Assembly (NCBI RefSeq): GCF_002086795.1
Contig: NZ_MVIM01000022.1
Span: 1 to 64,000, forward strand
DNA: 64,000 nt
Reading direction: 5' to 3'
Source of the DNA: Mycolicibacterium tusciae
Lineage (GTDB): Bacteria > Actinomycetota > Actinomycetes > Mycobacteriales > Mycobacteriaceae
Made by a program: the position numbers and the translations under genes. Below the pieces are notes generated by a model. It searched no databases. It had not been told where the DNA came from and saw nothing but the letters and a program-made list of their open reading frames with translations. Positions 17,161-26,391 of the stretch are shown one piece after another; position 1 is the first letter of the stretch, and every line of letters starts with the position of its first letter.

Positions 17161-18371
17161 GAGCTGTAGGCCGAGTTCTCTTCGACGTAACCGTGGGACA
17201 GGTCGGTGGTCCGGATCGACGCTCGGTCATTGCCGACGCCAAGATCGATGGTGACGTCGATCTCTTCGCCGGACAGGTCCACGTCACGGGCACCCGGTGC
17301 TCCGACACCGTCGACGCACACGGCAGAGCCGTTGAACGACACGCCGATCCGCTCGGCGTCCAGCACGACCGGCGCCATGCCCACCGCGGCCAGTACGCGG
17401 CCCCAGTTGGGATCGGACCCGAAGAGCGCCGTCTTGACCAGGCTGTCGCGAGCCACGACCCGAGCCGCCGTCAGCGCGTCTTCCTCCGATGCGGCTCCCG
17501 TGACGCTGACGACGACACGTTTGGTGACGCCCTCGGCATCGGCCTGCAGCTGTGCGCACAGGTCGTCGCAGACCCGCAGGACCGCGTCGTCGAGATCGCT
17601 TTGGCGGGGGGCGATCTCGCTGGCGCCGGAGGCAAGCAGCAGAACCGTGTCGTTGGTTGAACAGCTACCGTCGACATCGAGGCGGTCGAACGTCATGGCG
17701 GTCGCCGTGCGTAGCGCCTGGTCGAGGGCATCCGAACTGGCGACGGCGTCGGTGGTGATGACGCACAACATGGTCGCCAGCGACGGCGCCAGCATCCCTG
17801 CACCTTTGGCCATGCCACCCACCGTCCAGTTGTCACTGTGATGCAGCGAAACCTGTTTCGGCACGGTGTCGGTGGTCATGATCGCCCGCGCGGCCTCTTC
17901 GCCGCCGGTCAGTCCGCCGGCCATCTCGTGGACGATCTCGGTGACGCCCGCCAGCACCTTGTCCATCGGCAGTCGGTCGCCGATGAGCCCGGTGGAACAT
18001 ACGGCGACCTCGATCGCCCCGGTCTCGGTGCCCCAGTCGGAAAGCGCCGTGGCGACGGCCTCTGCGGTGGCGTGGGTGTCCTGAAAGCCCAACGGCCCGG
18101 TGCAGGCGTTCGCGCCACCGGAGTTGAGCACCACCGCACGCAGCCGCCCGGTGGTGAGCACCTGCTGCGTCCACAGCACCGGCGCGGCCTTCACCTTGTT
18201 GCGGGTGAACACGGCCGCAGCGGCGTGGTCGGGTCCCTCGTTGAAGACCAGCGCGAGGTCGAGCGCGCCGGAAGCCTTGATGCCCGCCGCGATTCCGGTG
18301 GCGCGGAAGCCGGCGGGCGCGGTCACACCCTGGGTGCGGATGAGCCGCGCGGTGTCGGATAACTCAGTCAC
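17157..18371 (-). CDS. argJ: bifunctional glutamate N-acetyltransferase / ornithine acetyltransferase
   Basis: Moves the acetyl group from acetylornithine to glutamate, recycling it in the pathway. The 404-aa precursor is expected to self-cleave before the nucleophilic Thr of KGAGMLAPSLATML (Thr in ATML), giving alpha and beta chains. The family segment GGANACTG is also present. Having argJ means the operon does not need argE. It overlaps argC by 4 nt (GTGA). Confidence 0.95.
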   Translation of the reverse strand: MTELSDTARLIRTQGVTAPAGFRATGIAAGIKASGALDLALVFNEGPDHAAAAVFTRNKVKAAPVLWTQQVLTTGRLRAVVLNSGGANACTGPLGFQDTHATAEAVATALSDWGTETGAIEVAVCSTGLIGDRLPMDKVLAGVTEIVHEMAGGLTGGEEAARAIMTTDTVPKQVSLHHSDNWTVGGMAKGAGMLAPSLATMLCVITTDAVASSDALDQALRTATAMTFDRLDVDGSCSTNDTVLLLASGASEIAPRQSDLDDAVLRVCDDLCAQLQADAEGVTKRVVVSVTGAASEEDALTAARVVARDSLVKTALFGSDPNWGRVLAAVGMAPVVLDAERIGVSFNGSAVCVDGVGAPGARDVDLSGEEIDVTIDLGVGNDRASIRTTDLSHGYVEENSAYSS

Positions 18372-19402
18372 GGCGCCACGCCCACGATCGAAAGTCCTTC
18401 CGTCTCCGGCCAGCCCAGCGCAAGGTTCATCGATTGCACGGCGGCCCCACCGGTGCCCTTGACGAGGTTGTCGATCGCGGCGATGCCGATGAACGTCGAG
18501 GCGTCCTCGTCGACGGCGACCGCGAGCTGAGCGGCGTTGCTCCCGATCACCGCGCCGGTCTTGGGCAACTGGCCCTCAGGCAGCAGATGAATGAAAGGCT
18601 CAGCGTCATAAGCCTTCTCGTAGGCGCCGCGGATCTGCGACAGCGGTGTGGTGGTCTTCGCGGTGCAGGTGGCCAGAATGCCGCGCGACGTCGGGATGAG
18701 CACCGGGGTGAACGACACCGTGACGTCCTTGTCGGTGACGGCTTTGAGGCCCTGTGCGATTTCCGGGGTGTGTCGGTGCTTGCCGCCGACGTTGTAGGCA
18801 CGCGCGGATCCGATGACCTCGGAGCCGAGCAGATCTGTCTTGGCGGCGCGCCCGGCACCCGAGGTGCCGCTGACGGCGACGATGGTGACCGCGGGCTCGA
18901 CGAGTCCCTCGGCGATCGCGGGCCACAGCGCGAGCAGGGCCGCGGTCGGATAACAACCCGGAACGGCGATCCGGGTGGCGCCGCGCAACCGGTCACGGGC
19001 GCCGGGCAGCTCGGGCAAGCCGTACGGCCAGCTGCCCGCGTGTGACGACCCGTAGAACCGTTCCCAGGCCCCGGCATCGGTGAGGCGGAAGTCGGCGCCG
19101 CAGTCGACGATGACGGTGTCGCTGCCGAGTTGGTCGGCCAGGGCTGCGGAATGACCGTGCGGAAGCCCCAGAAAAACCACATCGTGGCCCTTCAGGGTGT
19201 CGGCGTCGGTGGCCTCGAGTGCGCGGTCAGCCAGCGGCAGCAGGTGCGGGTGATGCTCACCGAGAAGGGTGCCGGCACTCGCCGCCGCGGTGAGGGCGCC
19301 GATCGTCAGCCGCCCGCCGGCGTACGCGGGGTGCCCCAGCAGCAATCGCAGAATCTCCCCACCTGCGTATCCGCTGGCACCGGCCACTGCGACGGAAGTC
19401 AT
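18368..19402 (-). CDS. argC: N-acetyl-gamma-glutamyl-phosphate reductase
   Basis: An NADPH-dependent reductase giving N-acetylglutamate semialdehyde. The 344-aa protein has the N-terminal Rossmann motif VAGASGYAGGE and the catalytic Cys in VPGCYPTA. It is the first gene of the operon; the tandem TGCAT boxes lie 12-35 bp upstream of its ATG, so it is the regulated entry point. No Shine-Dalgarno sequence is evident immediately before the ATG. Confidence 0.95.
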   Translation of the reverse strand: MTSVAVAGASGYAGGEILRLLLGHPAYAGGRLTIGALTAAASAGTLLGEHHPHLLPLADRALEATDADTLKGHDVVFLGLPHGHSAALADQLGSDTVIVDCGADFRLTDAGAWERFYGSSHAGSWPYGLPELPGARDRLRGATRIAVPGCYPTAALLALWPAIAEGLVEPAVTIVAVSGTSGAGRAAKTDLLGSEVIGSARAYNVGGKHRHTPEIAQGLKAVTDKDVTVSFTPVLIPTSRGILATCTAKTTTPLSQIRGAYEKAYDAEPFIHLLPEGQLPKTGAVIGSNAAQLAVAVDEDASTFIGIAAIDNLVKGTGGAAVQSMNLALGWPETEGLSIVGVAP

Positions 19403-19413
19403 GCACGCGATTC

Positions 19414-19437
19414 TGCATGGTTATGCATCCTCATGCA
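19414..19437 (-). promoter_or_regulatory. tandem ARG boxes (ArgR operator) upstream of argC
   Basis: Two palindromes of the form TGCAT-N4-ATGCA overlap (19414-19427 and 19424-19437), sharing their central TGCA, so half-sites repeat with an exact 10-bp period. A further ATGCA lies at 19401-19405 over the start codon. Read on the minus strand the first palindrome is TGCATAACCATGCA. ArgR hexamers bind such phased boxes. The array also covers the last codons of the upstream membrane-protein gene. Confidence 0.75.
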
Positions 19438-20305
19438 AATTCATTTGATTGCGGTCCTTCAGCAGCAGCCAGACCAGCGTCACCAGGGCGATCGCGGTCG
19501 CCTGGACGCTGAGCACGAAGGCCGCAAACTCGTGCATCGTCGCTGCCACCCCGCAGGCGGTGCGATCGGATACGACGAGCATGGAAAAGCTCATCATCTC
19601 CGCGACGCACAGCATCACGATGGTCAGGATCGGCGCCGCTCGCTGGCCCAGGGTGCGCAGGGGCGACGACCGCCGCAGGAAACCCAACTCGATGCCGAGG
19701 GTCACCAGCAGCATGGGAATGACCTGCACCATCTGCGCGAAGAAGTCGGTCGAAACGGTATCTGCGCACTCGCCTGCGACGTTGAGAACCGGAAACCACA
19801 GCGCGGATGCGACCTGAACGACCAACGTGCCGACAAGCAGCGGCACGATCCAGTCCCTGCGTCCGAGACCGCGCCCGCCGGACGACCCGACATCCAGGAC
19901 GGCCACCAGCACGAGGCTCATCGACACCGTGAACAACATCGACAGCGCGATGTCCACCCCGAGATTGAGCGGTAGGAACGCCATCGCGATGTGAAGCACC
20001 ACCATCAGCGCCGCCCCGACCGGCCATGGGCCGTGCAGCAACCTCGGCACGAACTCCTGCCACGACATCGTCTGGCCCAGTTGCTCCCGGGCCTCCATCC
20101 GCCATTTCAGACCGGCGGCACACAACACGATTGCCGAATCGACCAGGAAGACGATCCACCGCGAATACGAGATATAGTCGCCCGCACCGGCGTAGGCGAG
20201 CTCGACGATTTCGTCGTTGTAGGTGAAGGCGACCACCATCAGAAACATCGCGAGTATCGCGATGCCGTCTACCGAAGTGCGCGGCTGCTCCCCCGTCTCC
20301 CCCAT
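19421..20305 (-). CDS. multi-pass membrane protein of unknown function
   Basis: A 294-aa protein with about seven hydrophobic segments (starting IAILAMFLMVVAFTY, later VGALLVVLHIAMAFLPL-like and LLVGTLVVQVASALWF stretches) and a short charged C-terminus. No transporter or enzyme motif is recognised. The start is at the ATG preceding GETGEQPRTS. Its 3' end overlaps the argC operator, so transcription through it would reach the arg operon. Confidence 0.7.
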   Translation of the reverse strand: MGETGEQPRTSVDGIAILAMFLMVVAFTYNDEIVELAYAGAGDYISYSRWIVFLVDSAIVLCAAGLKWRMEAREQLGQTMSWQEFVPRLLHGPWPVGAALMVVLHIAMAFLPLNLGVDIALSMLFTVSMSLVLVAVLDVGSSGGRGLGRRDWIVPLLVGTLVVQVASALWFPVLNVAGECADTVSTDFFAQMVQVIPMLLVTLGIELGFLRRSSPLRTLGQRAAPILTIVMLCVAEMMSFSMLVVSDRTACGVAATMHEFAAFVLSVQATAIALVTLVWLLLKDRNQMNLHEDA

Positions 20306-20335
20306 GCCGGCCTTTCCTCCGCGACGCCGACGGAA

Positions 20336-20704
20336 TCAGCCGGCGGCCCATTCCTTGGCTCGTTCGAGGTCATCGAGGCCGAACACTTCGAGTTCACCGG
20401 GCACCATCCAGCCCACCACATGCACGGTGTGCGCGACCCACTCTTTGTCGGTGACGATCGCGATGCGCTTGAACGCCGACCGATGGTTGATGAGGGTGCC
20501 GAAGCCCTGCTTGAGGTCCTCGACCAGCCCTCCCCGTCCGAAGCCCTCATAGTCGGGCGCGATGACCTCGACGATCCGGACTTCCTCGCCGCCGAGCAGC
20601 TTCTCCAGTTCGGGCTTGAACTCGATCATCTCCTCGCCGGTCACCTTGCCCGAAACGCGAATTCCCGCAACGCCGGCGGGCATGTCCTGCAGTACCTCGA
20701 TCAT
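20336..20704 (-). CDS. STAS/SpoIIAA-like domain protein
   Basis: A 122-aa cytosolic protein with the SpoIIAA-like fold pattern: ISGKVTGEE-type beta strand (here VSGKVTGEEM), a DYEGF segment, KRIAIVTDKEWV and a C-terminal LDDLERAKEWA helix. Such proteins are linked to CRAL-TRIO-like lipid binding or anti-sigma signalling, but no function is established. It precedes the membrane protein on the same strand, 30 bp away, and the two may be co-transcribed. Confidence 0.75.
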   Translation of the reverse strand: MIEVLQDMPAGVAGIRVSGKVTGEEMIEFKPELEKLLGGEEVRIVEVIAPDYEGFGRGGLVEDLKQGFGTLINHRSAFKRIAIVTDKEWVAHTVHVVGWMVPGELEVFGLDDLERAKEWAAG

Positions 20705-20745
20705 GGCTACGTTCCTACTCCGGAATCGGCGGCACTACTGCGAAA

Positions 20746-23232
20746 TCAGCGGCGCTGCTCGGCTCCGACGCGATCGGCTGCCGCCTGAACCGCGGCGTCG
20801 CGGGCGGCACTGGCCTCGTCCTCGGTGAGCGTGCGGTCGGTGGCCCGGAACCGCAGCGCCAGCGCCAGCGACTTGCGTCCTTCACCGATCTGCGGCCCGG
20901 TATAGACGTCGAACAGGTGGACCTCCTCCAGCAGTTCACCCGCACCCTCGCGGACGGCATCGATCACATTCTGCGCGGAGACGTCCTCGCCGACGATCAG
21001 CGCGACGTCCTGGAACACCGCTGGAAACGGCGATACGGCGGGCGCGGGAAGCGTTTCGGTGAGCGGGATCGCATCGAGGTCCAGTTCGACGGCACAGGTG
21101 CCCGCGGGCAGACCCGACCGCTCGATGACGGCGGGGTGCAACTGGCCCGCATATCCGACGACGGCATCGCCGATGACCACCTCGGCGCATCGGCCCGGAT
21201 GCCAGGGCAGGTGCTGGGCGGATCGCAGTGTGAGCGCTACGCCTGCGGCACGACCGATGACGCGCACCGCCTCGAACGCGTCGCTGGCGTGCACGGGCCT
21301 GCCCCGCCCCCACGGGCCCGCGGGCTCGCGCAGCCCCGTCAAGACCGCGCCGACGTGTTGCGGCTGATGCGGCAGCGAGGCATCGAGCGCCGCGATCTCG
21401 TCGGAGGTGGGCCGACGGTCGGTCGAAATACGTTCCACCGCGCGGGTTTCCGTCGTCGGCTCGACCACCTGAGCGATCGCGAACAACGCGGCATCGACCG
21501 CTCCGCGGGACACATTGCGGCCCAAGGCTTCCAACAGTCCCGGCAGCAGAGTGGTGGCCAGCCGGGGCCGATCGGCTTCCAACGGATTCAGCACCTGCGT
21601 CGTGGACCGGCGCGGGTCGTCGGCAGGCAAACCCCACTGGTCGAAGACTCCCGCGGGCAGGAACGGGGTCGGCAGGATCTCGACATAGCCGCTCAGCGCC
21701 AGCGACTTTCCGATCGCGCGGCGCCGTTTCTGCGCGGGGCTCAGACCGCGGCCCGGTGGTGCGAGCGGTAGCACCGATGGGATGACCTCGAGGCCCTCCA
21801 GCCGCAAGACCTCCTCGACGAGGTCCGCGGGCTGACGGAGGTCGGGGCGCCAGCTCGGTGGTGTCGCGGTCACCTGACCGTCGCGCACGACGACATCGGC
21901 GCCGATCTGAGTGAGGCGCTTCTGGGTGGTGCCGGCCGCGTACTCCACACCGGCGATGCGGTCGGGTAGGTCGACCGCCATGCTGACCGGCGCAGGCGAC
22001 CAGTCGTCACGAGGTGGATCGCCACGCCAGTCGGTCAACGTCGGTTCGACTGTGCCCCCGGCGATCTCGGCCAGCAGCGTGCTGCAGCGATTCAATGCGG
22101 CGACGGAGATCGCCGGATCGACGGTGCGTTCATAGCGACGGCCAGCCTCACTGTTGAGGTGCAGACGCCGCTGCGTGCGCGACACCGCGGCGGGGTCCCA
22201 TACCGCGGCCTCGAGCAACACATCGGTGGTGCTGTCGCGAACCTCGGTGGTGCCCGCGCCCATCACGCCGCCGATCGCCGCGGTGGCGACATCGTCGACG
22301 ATGAGCACGTCGGCAGGGTCGAGGCGACGTTCGATGTCGTCGAGCGTGACGACGGTTTCCCCCGGTTCAGCGAACCGGACCCGGAAGCCGCCGGTGATCA
22401 GGCTGCGATCGTGTGCGTGCATCGGATGCCCGATCTCGAGCATCACGTAGTTGGTCACGTCGACGGCCGGTGAGATGGCCCGGATGCCCGACAGCAACAG
22501 CCGTCGTTGCATCCACCACGGCGACACCGCTTTTGGATCGATGCCGGTGACCGGACGCAGGCCGAAGCGCAGCACCCCGGTGCCCTCGTCGATTGTCAGC
22601 GGCAGTGCCTCACCTTCGGCGGGCAGGGGCGCGATATCGGCCGGGTCGACGTAGTCGAGGTCGTAGGCGTTGGCGATCTCGCGGGCCATGCCGCGCACCG
22701 ACAGGCAGTAGCCGCGGTCCGGGGTGATCGCCAGATTGAACACGATGTCGTCGAGGCCGAGGACGTCGGCGGCGGGCGCGCCGGGCTCTGCCGTGCCTTC
22801 GGGCAGCACCAGGATGCCGGAATGATCGGAGCCGAGGTTGAGTTCCGCGGTCGAACAGATCATGCCGTCACTGGTGCGGCCGTATGTCTTGCGGGTGGCG
22901 ATGGCAAAGTCACCCGGCAGCACGGAACCGGGCAGTGCCACCACGACAAGGTCGCCGACCGCGAAGTTGGTTGCCCCGCAAACGATGTCACGTGGCTCGG
23001 CTTCACCCACATCGACTTTGACCGCGCGGATTGGCTTCTTGAACTCGGTCAGTTCCTCGATCTCGACGACCCGGCCGACCGTCAAGGGTCCCGTGACCGG
23101 CCCGACCGGAAGGACCTCTTCGACCTCATGACCGATGCGGATCAGGGTCTGTTCCAGTTCCTCGGCTGACACGTCCCAGCCGGGAGCACCGGCTTGGACG
23201 ACGTCGCGCAGCCAGCTGTAGGGCAGGCGCAT
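20746..23232 (-). CDS. pheT: phenylalanyl-tRNA synthetase beta subunit
   Basis: The large subunit of the (alpha-beta)2 synthetase, 828 aa. It has the N-terminal tRNA-binding OB domain (about residues 40-150, with IVCGATNF), the B3/B4 editing domain, the B5 domain and a C-terminal ferredoxin-fold anticodon-binding domain (PVSPFPAVFQDVALIV-type segment). The ATG overlaps the pheS stop by one base (TGATG), coupling the two subunits. Confidence 0.96.
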   Translation of the reverse strand: MRLPYSWLRDVVQAGAPGWDVSAEELEQTLIRIGHEVEEVLPVGPVTGPLTVGRVVEIEELTEFKKPIRAVKVDVGEAEPRDIVCGATNFAVGDLVVVALPGSVLPGDFAIATRKTYGRTSDGMICSTAELNLGSDHSGILVLPEGTAEPGAPAADVLGLDDIVFNLAITPDRGYCLSVRGMAREIANAYDLDYVDPADIAPLPAEGEALPLTIDEGTGVLRFGLRPVTGIDPKAVSPWWMQRRLLLSGIRAISPAVDVTNYVMLEIGHPMHAHDRSLITGGFRVRFAEPGETVVTLDDIERRLDPADVLIVDDVATAAIGGVMGAGTTEVRDSTTDVLLEAAVWDPAAVSRTQRRLHLNSEAGRRYERTVDPAISVAALNRCSTLLAEIAGGTVEPTLTDWRGDPPRDDWSPAPVSMAVDLPDRIAGVEYAAGTTQKRLTQIGADVVVRDGQVTATPPSWRPDLRQPADLVEEVLRLEGLEVIPSVLPLAPPGRGLSPAQKRRRAIGKSLALSGYVEILPTPFLPAGVFDQWGLPADDPRRSTTQVLNPLEADRPRLATTLLPGLLEALGRNVSRGAVDAALFAIAQVVEPTTETRAVERISTDRRPTSDEIAALDASLPHQPQHVGAVLTGLREPAGPWGRGRPVHASDAFEAVRVIGRAAGVALTLRSAQHLPWHPGRCAEVVIGDAVVGYAGQLHPAVIERSGLPAGTCAVELDLDAIPLTETLPAPAVSPFPAVFQDVALIVGEDVSAQNVIDAVREGAGELLEEVHLFDVYTGPQIGEGRKSLALALRFRATDRTLTEDEASAARDAAVQAAADRVGAEQRR

Positions 23233-24275
23233 CAGGCTCCAACCCCGAACGGCAGGGAGAAGCGCACGTCGCCCTCGACCATGTCACGCATGTCGGGGAT
23301 ACCGTTGCGGAACTGCAGGGTGCGCTCCAATCCCATGCCGAACGCGAATCCGCTATAGACCTCTGGGTCGATACCGCAGGCGCGCAACACATTCGGATTG
23401 ACCATGCCGCAGCCGCCCCATTCCACCCAGCCGGGACCGCCCTTCTTGTTCGGGAACCAGATGTCGACCTCGGCCGACGGTTCGGTGAACGGGAAGAAGT
23501 GCGGACGGAATCGCGTACGACCCTCGGGTCCGAATTCGGAACGGGCGAACGCGTCGAGCGTTCCGCGCAGGTGGGCCATCGTCAGCCCCTTGTCGACGGC
23601 CAGCCCCTCCACCTGATGGAAGACCGGGGTGTGGGTGGCGTCCAGCTCGTCGGTGCGGAAGGTGCGGCCGATCGAGATGATGTAGACCGGCAGCTCGCGC
23701 TCGAGCAGCGCCCGGATCTGGACCGGTGAGGTGTGGGTGCGCAGTACCTGCCGCGAACCGTCGGGCGCGACGTGGAAGGTGTCCTGCTCGCTGCGGGCCG
23801 GATGGTCGGGCGGAAAGTTGAGCGCGTCGAAGTTGAACTGCTCGGTCTCGACCTCGGGCCCCTCGGCGAGTTCCCAGCCCATCGCGACGAAGGTGTCGGC
23901 GACATGCTCGGCCAGGATCGTGATCGGATGGCGGGCCCCGACCGGCTGCCGGGTCGACGGCAGAGTCACGTCGATGCGCTCAGCGATCAGCACGGCGGCG
24001 TCGCGCTCGGCCCGCAGCGCCGCGAGGCGCTCGTCGTAGGCCTGCTGCGCCTCGGTACGCGCCACGTTGACCCGCTTGCCCGCATCGGCGCGGTCGGCCT
24101 TGGGCAACGAGCCGAGCGCCTGGCGCGCGAGCGCAATCGGCGAACGGTCACCCAGCTGCTCGGTCTTGGCGCGGGCAAGAGAGTCGAGGTCATTCGCCGC
24201 GTCGAAGGCATGCCGAGCCGCGCTGACAGCCTTCGTCAACGCTTCTTCAGACAGGTCTATTGGCTGATCAGCCAC
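23232..24275 (-). CDS. pheS: phenylalanyl-tRNA synthetase alpha subunit
   Basis: The catalytic subunit of PheRS, a class II synthetase. Motif 2 is in FRTDELDATHTPVFHQVEG and motif 3 in FAFGMGLERTLQFRNGIPD. The N-terminal 90 residues form the coiled coil that contacts tRNA. The GTG at 24275 (VADQPIDLSEEAL) gives 347 aa, close to mycobacterial PheS; an ATG further upstream would add unconserved residues. No T-box leader was seen upstream. Confidence 0.95.
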   Translation of the reverse strand: MADQPIDLSEEALTKAVSAARHAFDAANDLDSLARAKTEQLGDRSPIALARQALGSLPKADRADAGKRVNVARTEAQQAYDERLAALRAERDAAVLIAERIDVTLPSTRQPVGARHPITILAEHVADTFVAMGWELAEGPEVETEQFNFDALNFPPDHPARSEQDTFHVAPDGSRQVLRTHTSPVQIRALLERELPVYIISIGRTFRTDELDATHTPVFHQVEGLAVDKGLTMAHLRGTLDAFARSEFGPEGRTRFRPHFFPFTEPSAEVDIWFPNKKGGPGWVEWGGCGMVNPNVLRACGIDPEVYSGFAFGMGLERTLQFRNGIPDMRDMVEGDVRFSLPFGVGA

Positions 24276-24303
24276 CCGGCGATCATATGCGTGGCAGCTG
24301 GGG

Positions 24304-25182
24304 CTACTCGCCCGAGGGGTAGCCGTCCAGGTCGGCGTCACCCGGTGACGGCCTGCGCGATTTCAGCCGGTACATGACGAAATCGGCGGGCACCCCGTCC
24401 TGCTTGGGCGCAAAGACCTGCTTGCGCAGCCGCTTGGCGTCGACCCCCAACGCGTCGAGGTCCTCAGCCGAAAGACCGTCCAGCGTCGCCTGGGACACCA
24501 CCAACTCTCCCCTGGTCGCCCGCTCCATCACTCGCGCAGCGATGTTGACGTCGATGCCCAGCCAGTCCGAGCCGATTCGCTGCGGCCGGCCGGTGTGGAT
24601 CCCGACGCGCATCCGCGGGGTGTAGCCGTCCACGTCAAGGGATTTCACCGCATCCCGCGCCTTGACCGCGGCGGCGACCGCCGTCGTCGGCCGCAGGAAG
24701 ACCGCCATGATGCCGTCGCCCATGCGCTTGACGATCTGACCACCGGCTTCCAGCAACGGCGGCTCGACGACCTGCGAGACGCGGCGCAGGAGCTTGAGGG
24801 TGGCGTCGTCGCCCGCGCTCAGCGACCACGCGGAGAATCCCACCAGGTCCGTGAAGACGATCGTCGCCTCCTGGTAAGCGGGCTTGCCCGACACCCGCTC
24901 GGTCAGCGCCTGCCACACCTGCAGCGCGCCGAGGCTTACCTCGCGTGACGCCGCCTCGCGGTGCAGCAGCCGATCGGCCGCGCGGGCGGCGGCTCTGGGG
25001 CCGCCTTCACCGGACGCCGAGAGTGGATCTCCGAACTCGGGGTCCCCGGGAAGCGCGCGCCGGGCGCGGCGCAGGAAGGCGATGACGGACGGGCTGTGGT
25101 TGGTGCTCTTCAGCCACGAAACAGGCCCGGATGACTGCCTGCCAGATCGTTCGTCGATCGACTCGACCTCATCCACGGGCAC
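24304..25182 (-). CDS. class III adenylate cyclase (Rv1647 type)
   Basis: Makes cAMP from ATP. The C-terminal cyclase domain (from about residue 100) has both metal Asp (FTDLVGFS and RMGDGIMAVF), the adenine-selecting Lys before MGDG, the second base-selecting Asp in LGIDVNIAARV, and the transition-state Asn and Arg in that segment, so it should be active. The N-terminal region has no membrane segment. GTG codons at 25182 and 25176 are possible starts; the second lies 7 nt after a TAGGCT -10-like box and could be leaderless. Neighbour of pheS, as in M. tuberculosis. Confidence 0.88.
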   Translation of the reverse strand: MPVDEVESIDERSGRQSSGPVSWLKSTNHSPSVIAFLRRARRALPGDPEFGDPLSASGEGGPRAAARAADRLLHREAASREVSLGALQVWQALTERVSGKPAYQEATIVFTDLVGFSAWSLSAGDDATLKLLRRVSQVVEPPLLEAGGQIVKRMGDGIMAVFLRPTTAVAAAVKARDAVKSLDVDGYTPRMRVGIHTGRPQRIGSDWLGIDVNIAARVMERATRGELVVSQATLDGLSAEDLDALGVDAKRLRKQVFAPKQDGVPADFVMYRLKSRRPSPGDADLDGYPSGE

Positions 25183-25286
25183 AAGCCTAGTTTGAGCGCC
25201 GAAACGCGAATAAACCGGCTGGTCACAGGCTAGTGGAGCGCGCGTGGAGGGTGAATAACACTGCGGCCGCCACGCCCGGCAAATCG

Positions 25287-25315
25287 TAGACAACGTGCGT
25301 TGTCAAGTTTATCGT
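25287..25315 (+). promoter_or_regulatory. promoter with overlapping 16-bp operator-like palindrome
   Basis: A -35 TAGACA (25287-25292) and a -10 TATCGT (25310-25315) are 17 bp apart. A perfect inverted repeat GACAACG-TG-CGTTGTC (25289-25304) covers the -35 box and the spacer, the usual position of a TetR-family repressor site. It controls the MpaB-type gene at 25341. No TetR gene is adjacent, so the regulator would act in trans. Confidence 0.55.
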
Positions 25316-25340
25316 GAGGGTCTAACGGCGGAGGAAACCG

Positions 25341-26387
25341 ATGGCCCTGAAATCGACTTCGACGGCAAGCGGCACCACACGGCTTGCCGACAGAGACCCG
25401 CTCGGCCCAGATTCGCTGACGTGGAAGTACTTCGGCGACCTGCGGACCGGCATGCTCGGCGTCTGGATCGGGGCGATCCAGAACATGTATCCCGAACTGG
25501 GCGCGGGCGTCGAAGACCATTCGATCCTGCTGCGGGAGCCACTGCAGCGCGTCGCGCGATCGGTGTACCCGATCATGGGCGTCGTCTACGACGGTGACCG
25601 CGCCGCGCAGACCGGGCAGCAGATCAAGAGCTACCACAACACGATCAAGGGCGTCGACGCCGAAGGCCGGCGCTACCACGCGTTGAACCCCGAGACGTTC
25701 TATTGGGCGCACGCGACGTTCTTCATGTTGATCATCAAGACCGCCGAGTACTTCTGCGGCGGGCTCACCGACGCCGAGAAGCGCCAGCTGTTCGACGAAC
25801 ACGTGCAGTGGTACCGGATGTACGGCATGAGCATGCGGCCGGTCCCCGACACGTGGGAGGACTTCTGCGAGTACTGGGACGCCAAGTGTCGCGACGAGTT
25901 GGAACTCAACCGCGCGACACTCGACATCTTCTCCATCCGAATTCCCAAGCCGTGGTTCGTGTTGATGCCGACGCCGATCTGGGATCAACTCTTCAAGCCG
26001 ATGGTCGGCGCGCAGCGCTGGATCGCCGCGGGCCTCTTCGATCCCGCCGTACGCGAGAAGGCCGGCATGCGCTGGACGCCGGGCGACGAAGTGTTGCTGC
26101 GCATCTTCGGCAAGCTCGTCGAGTTGGCGTTCGTCGCGGTGCCCGACGAGATACGGCTCCATCCACGCGCGCTGGCCGCCTATCGTCGCGCCGAGGGCAA
26201 GCTCGCCGAAGACGCGCCGTTGGTCGAGGCGCCCAGCTTCATGGCGCCGCCACGCGATCGCCACGGCCTGCCGATGCATTACGTGCCGCCGCGCAAGTCC
26301 CTGCTGGACAGAGCAGGGTCTTTGGTGCACACGACGTTCTCGTTGGCGGGGCTGCGTCCGGCGCGCGGGCGCGATAAGGCAGCCTAG
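25341..26387 (+). CDS. MpaB-type (DUF2236) oxygenase-like protein
   Basis: A 348-aa protein of the DUF2236 family, to which the rubber oxygenase Lcp and fungal MpaB belong. The family signatures are seen around LLREPLQRVARSV, the NPETFYWAHATFF helix with its His, and the later WEDFCEYWDAKC segment. Haem or metal ligation cannot be confirmed from sequence. GGAGG stands 6 nt before the ATG. It is 4 bp from the acyl-CoA dehydrogenase gene, suggesting an operon in lipid metabolism (cf. Rv1645c from memory). Confidence 0.8.
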   Translation: MALKSTSTASGTTRLADRDPLGPDSLTWKYFGDLRTGMLGVWIGAIQNMYPELGAGVEDHSILLREPLQRVARSVYPIMGVVYDGDRAAQTGQQIKSYHNTIKGVDAEGRRYHALNPETFYWAHATFFMLIIKTAEYFCGGLTDAEKRQLFDEHVQWYRMYGMSMRPVPDTWEDFCEYWDAKCRDELELNRATLDIFSIRIPKPWFVLMPTPIWDQLFKPMVGAQRWIAAGLFDPAVREKAGMRWTPGDEVLLRIFGKLVELAFVAVPDEIRLHPRALAAYRRAEGKLAEDAPLVEAPSFMAPPRDRHGLPMHYVPPRKSLLDRAGSLVHTTFSLAGLRPARGRDKAA

Positions 26388-26391
26388 GGGC

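Noticed and set aside
23200..24400. T-box or other riboswitch in front of pheS
   Set aside because: The interval before pheS is short and immediately follows coding DNA; no specifier loop or terminator seen.
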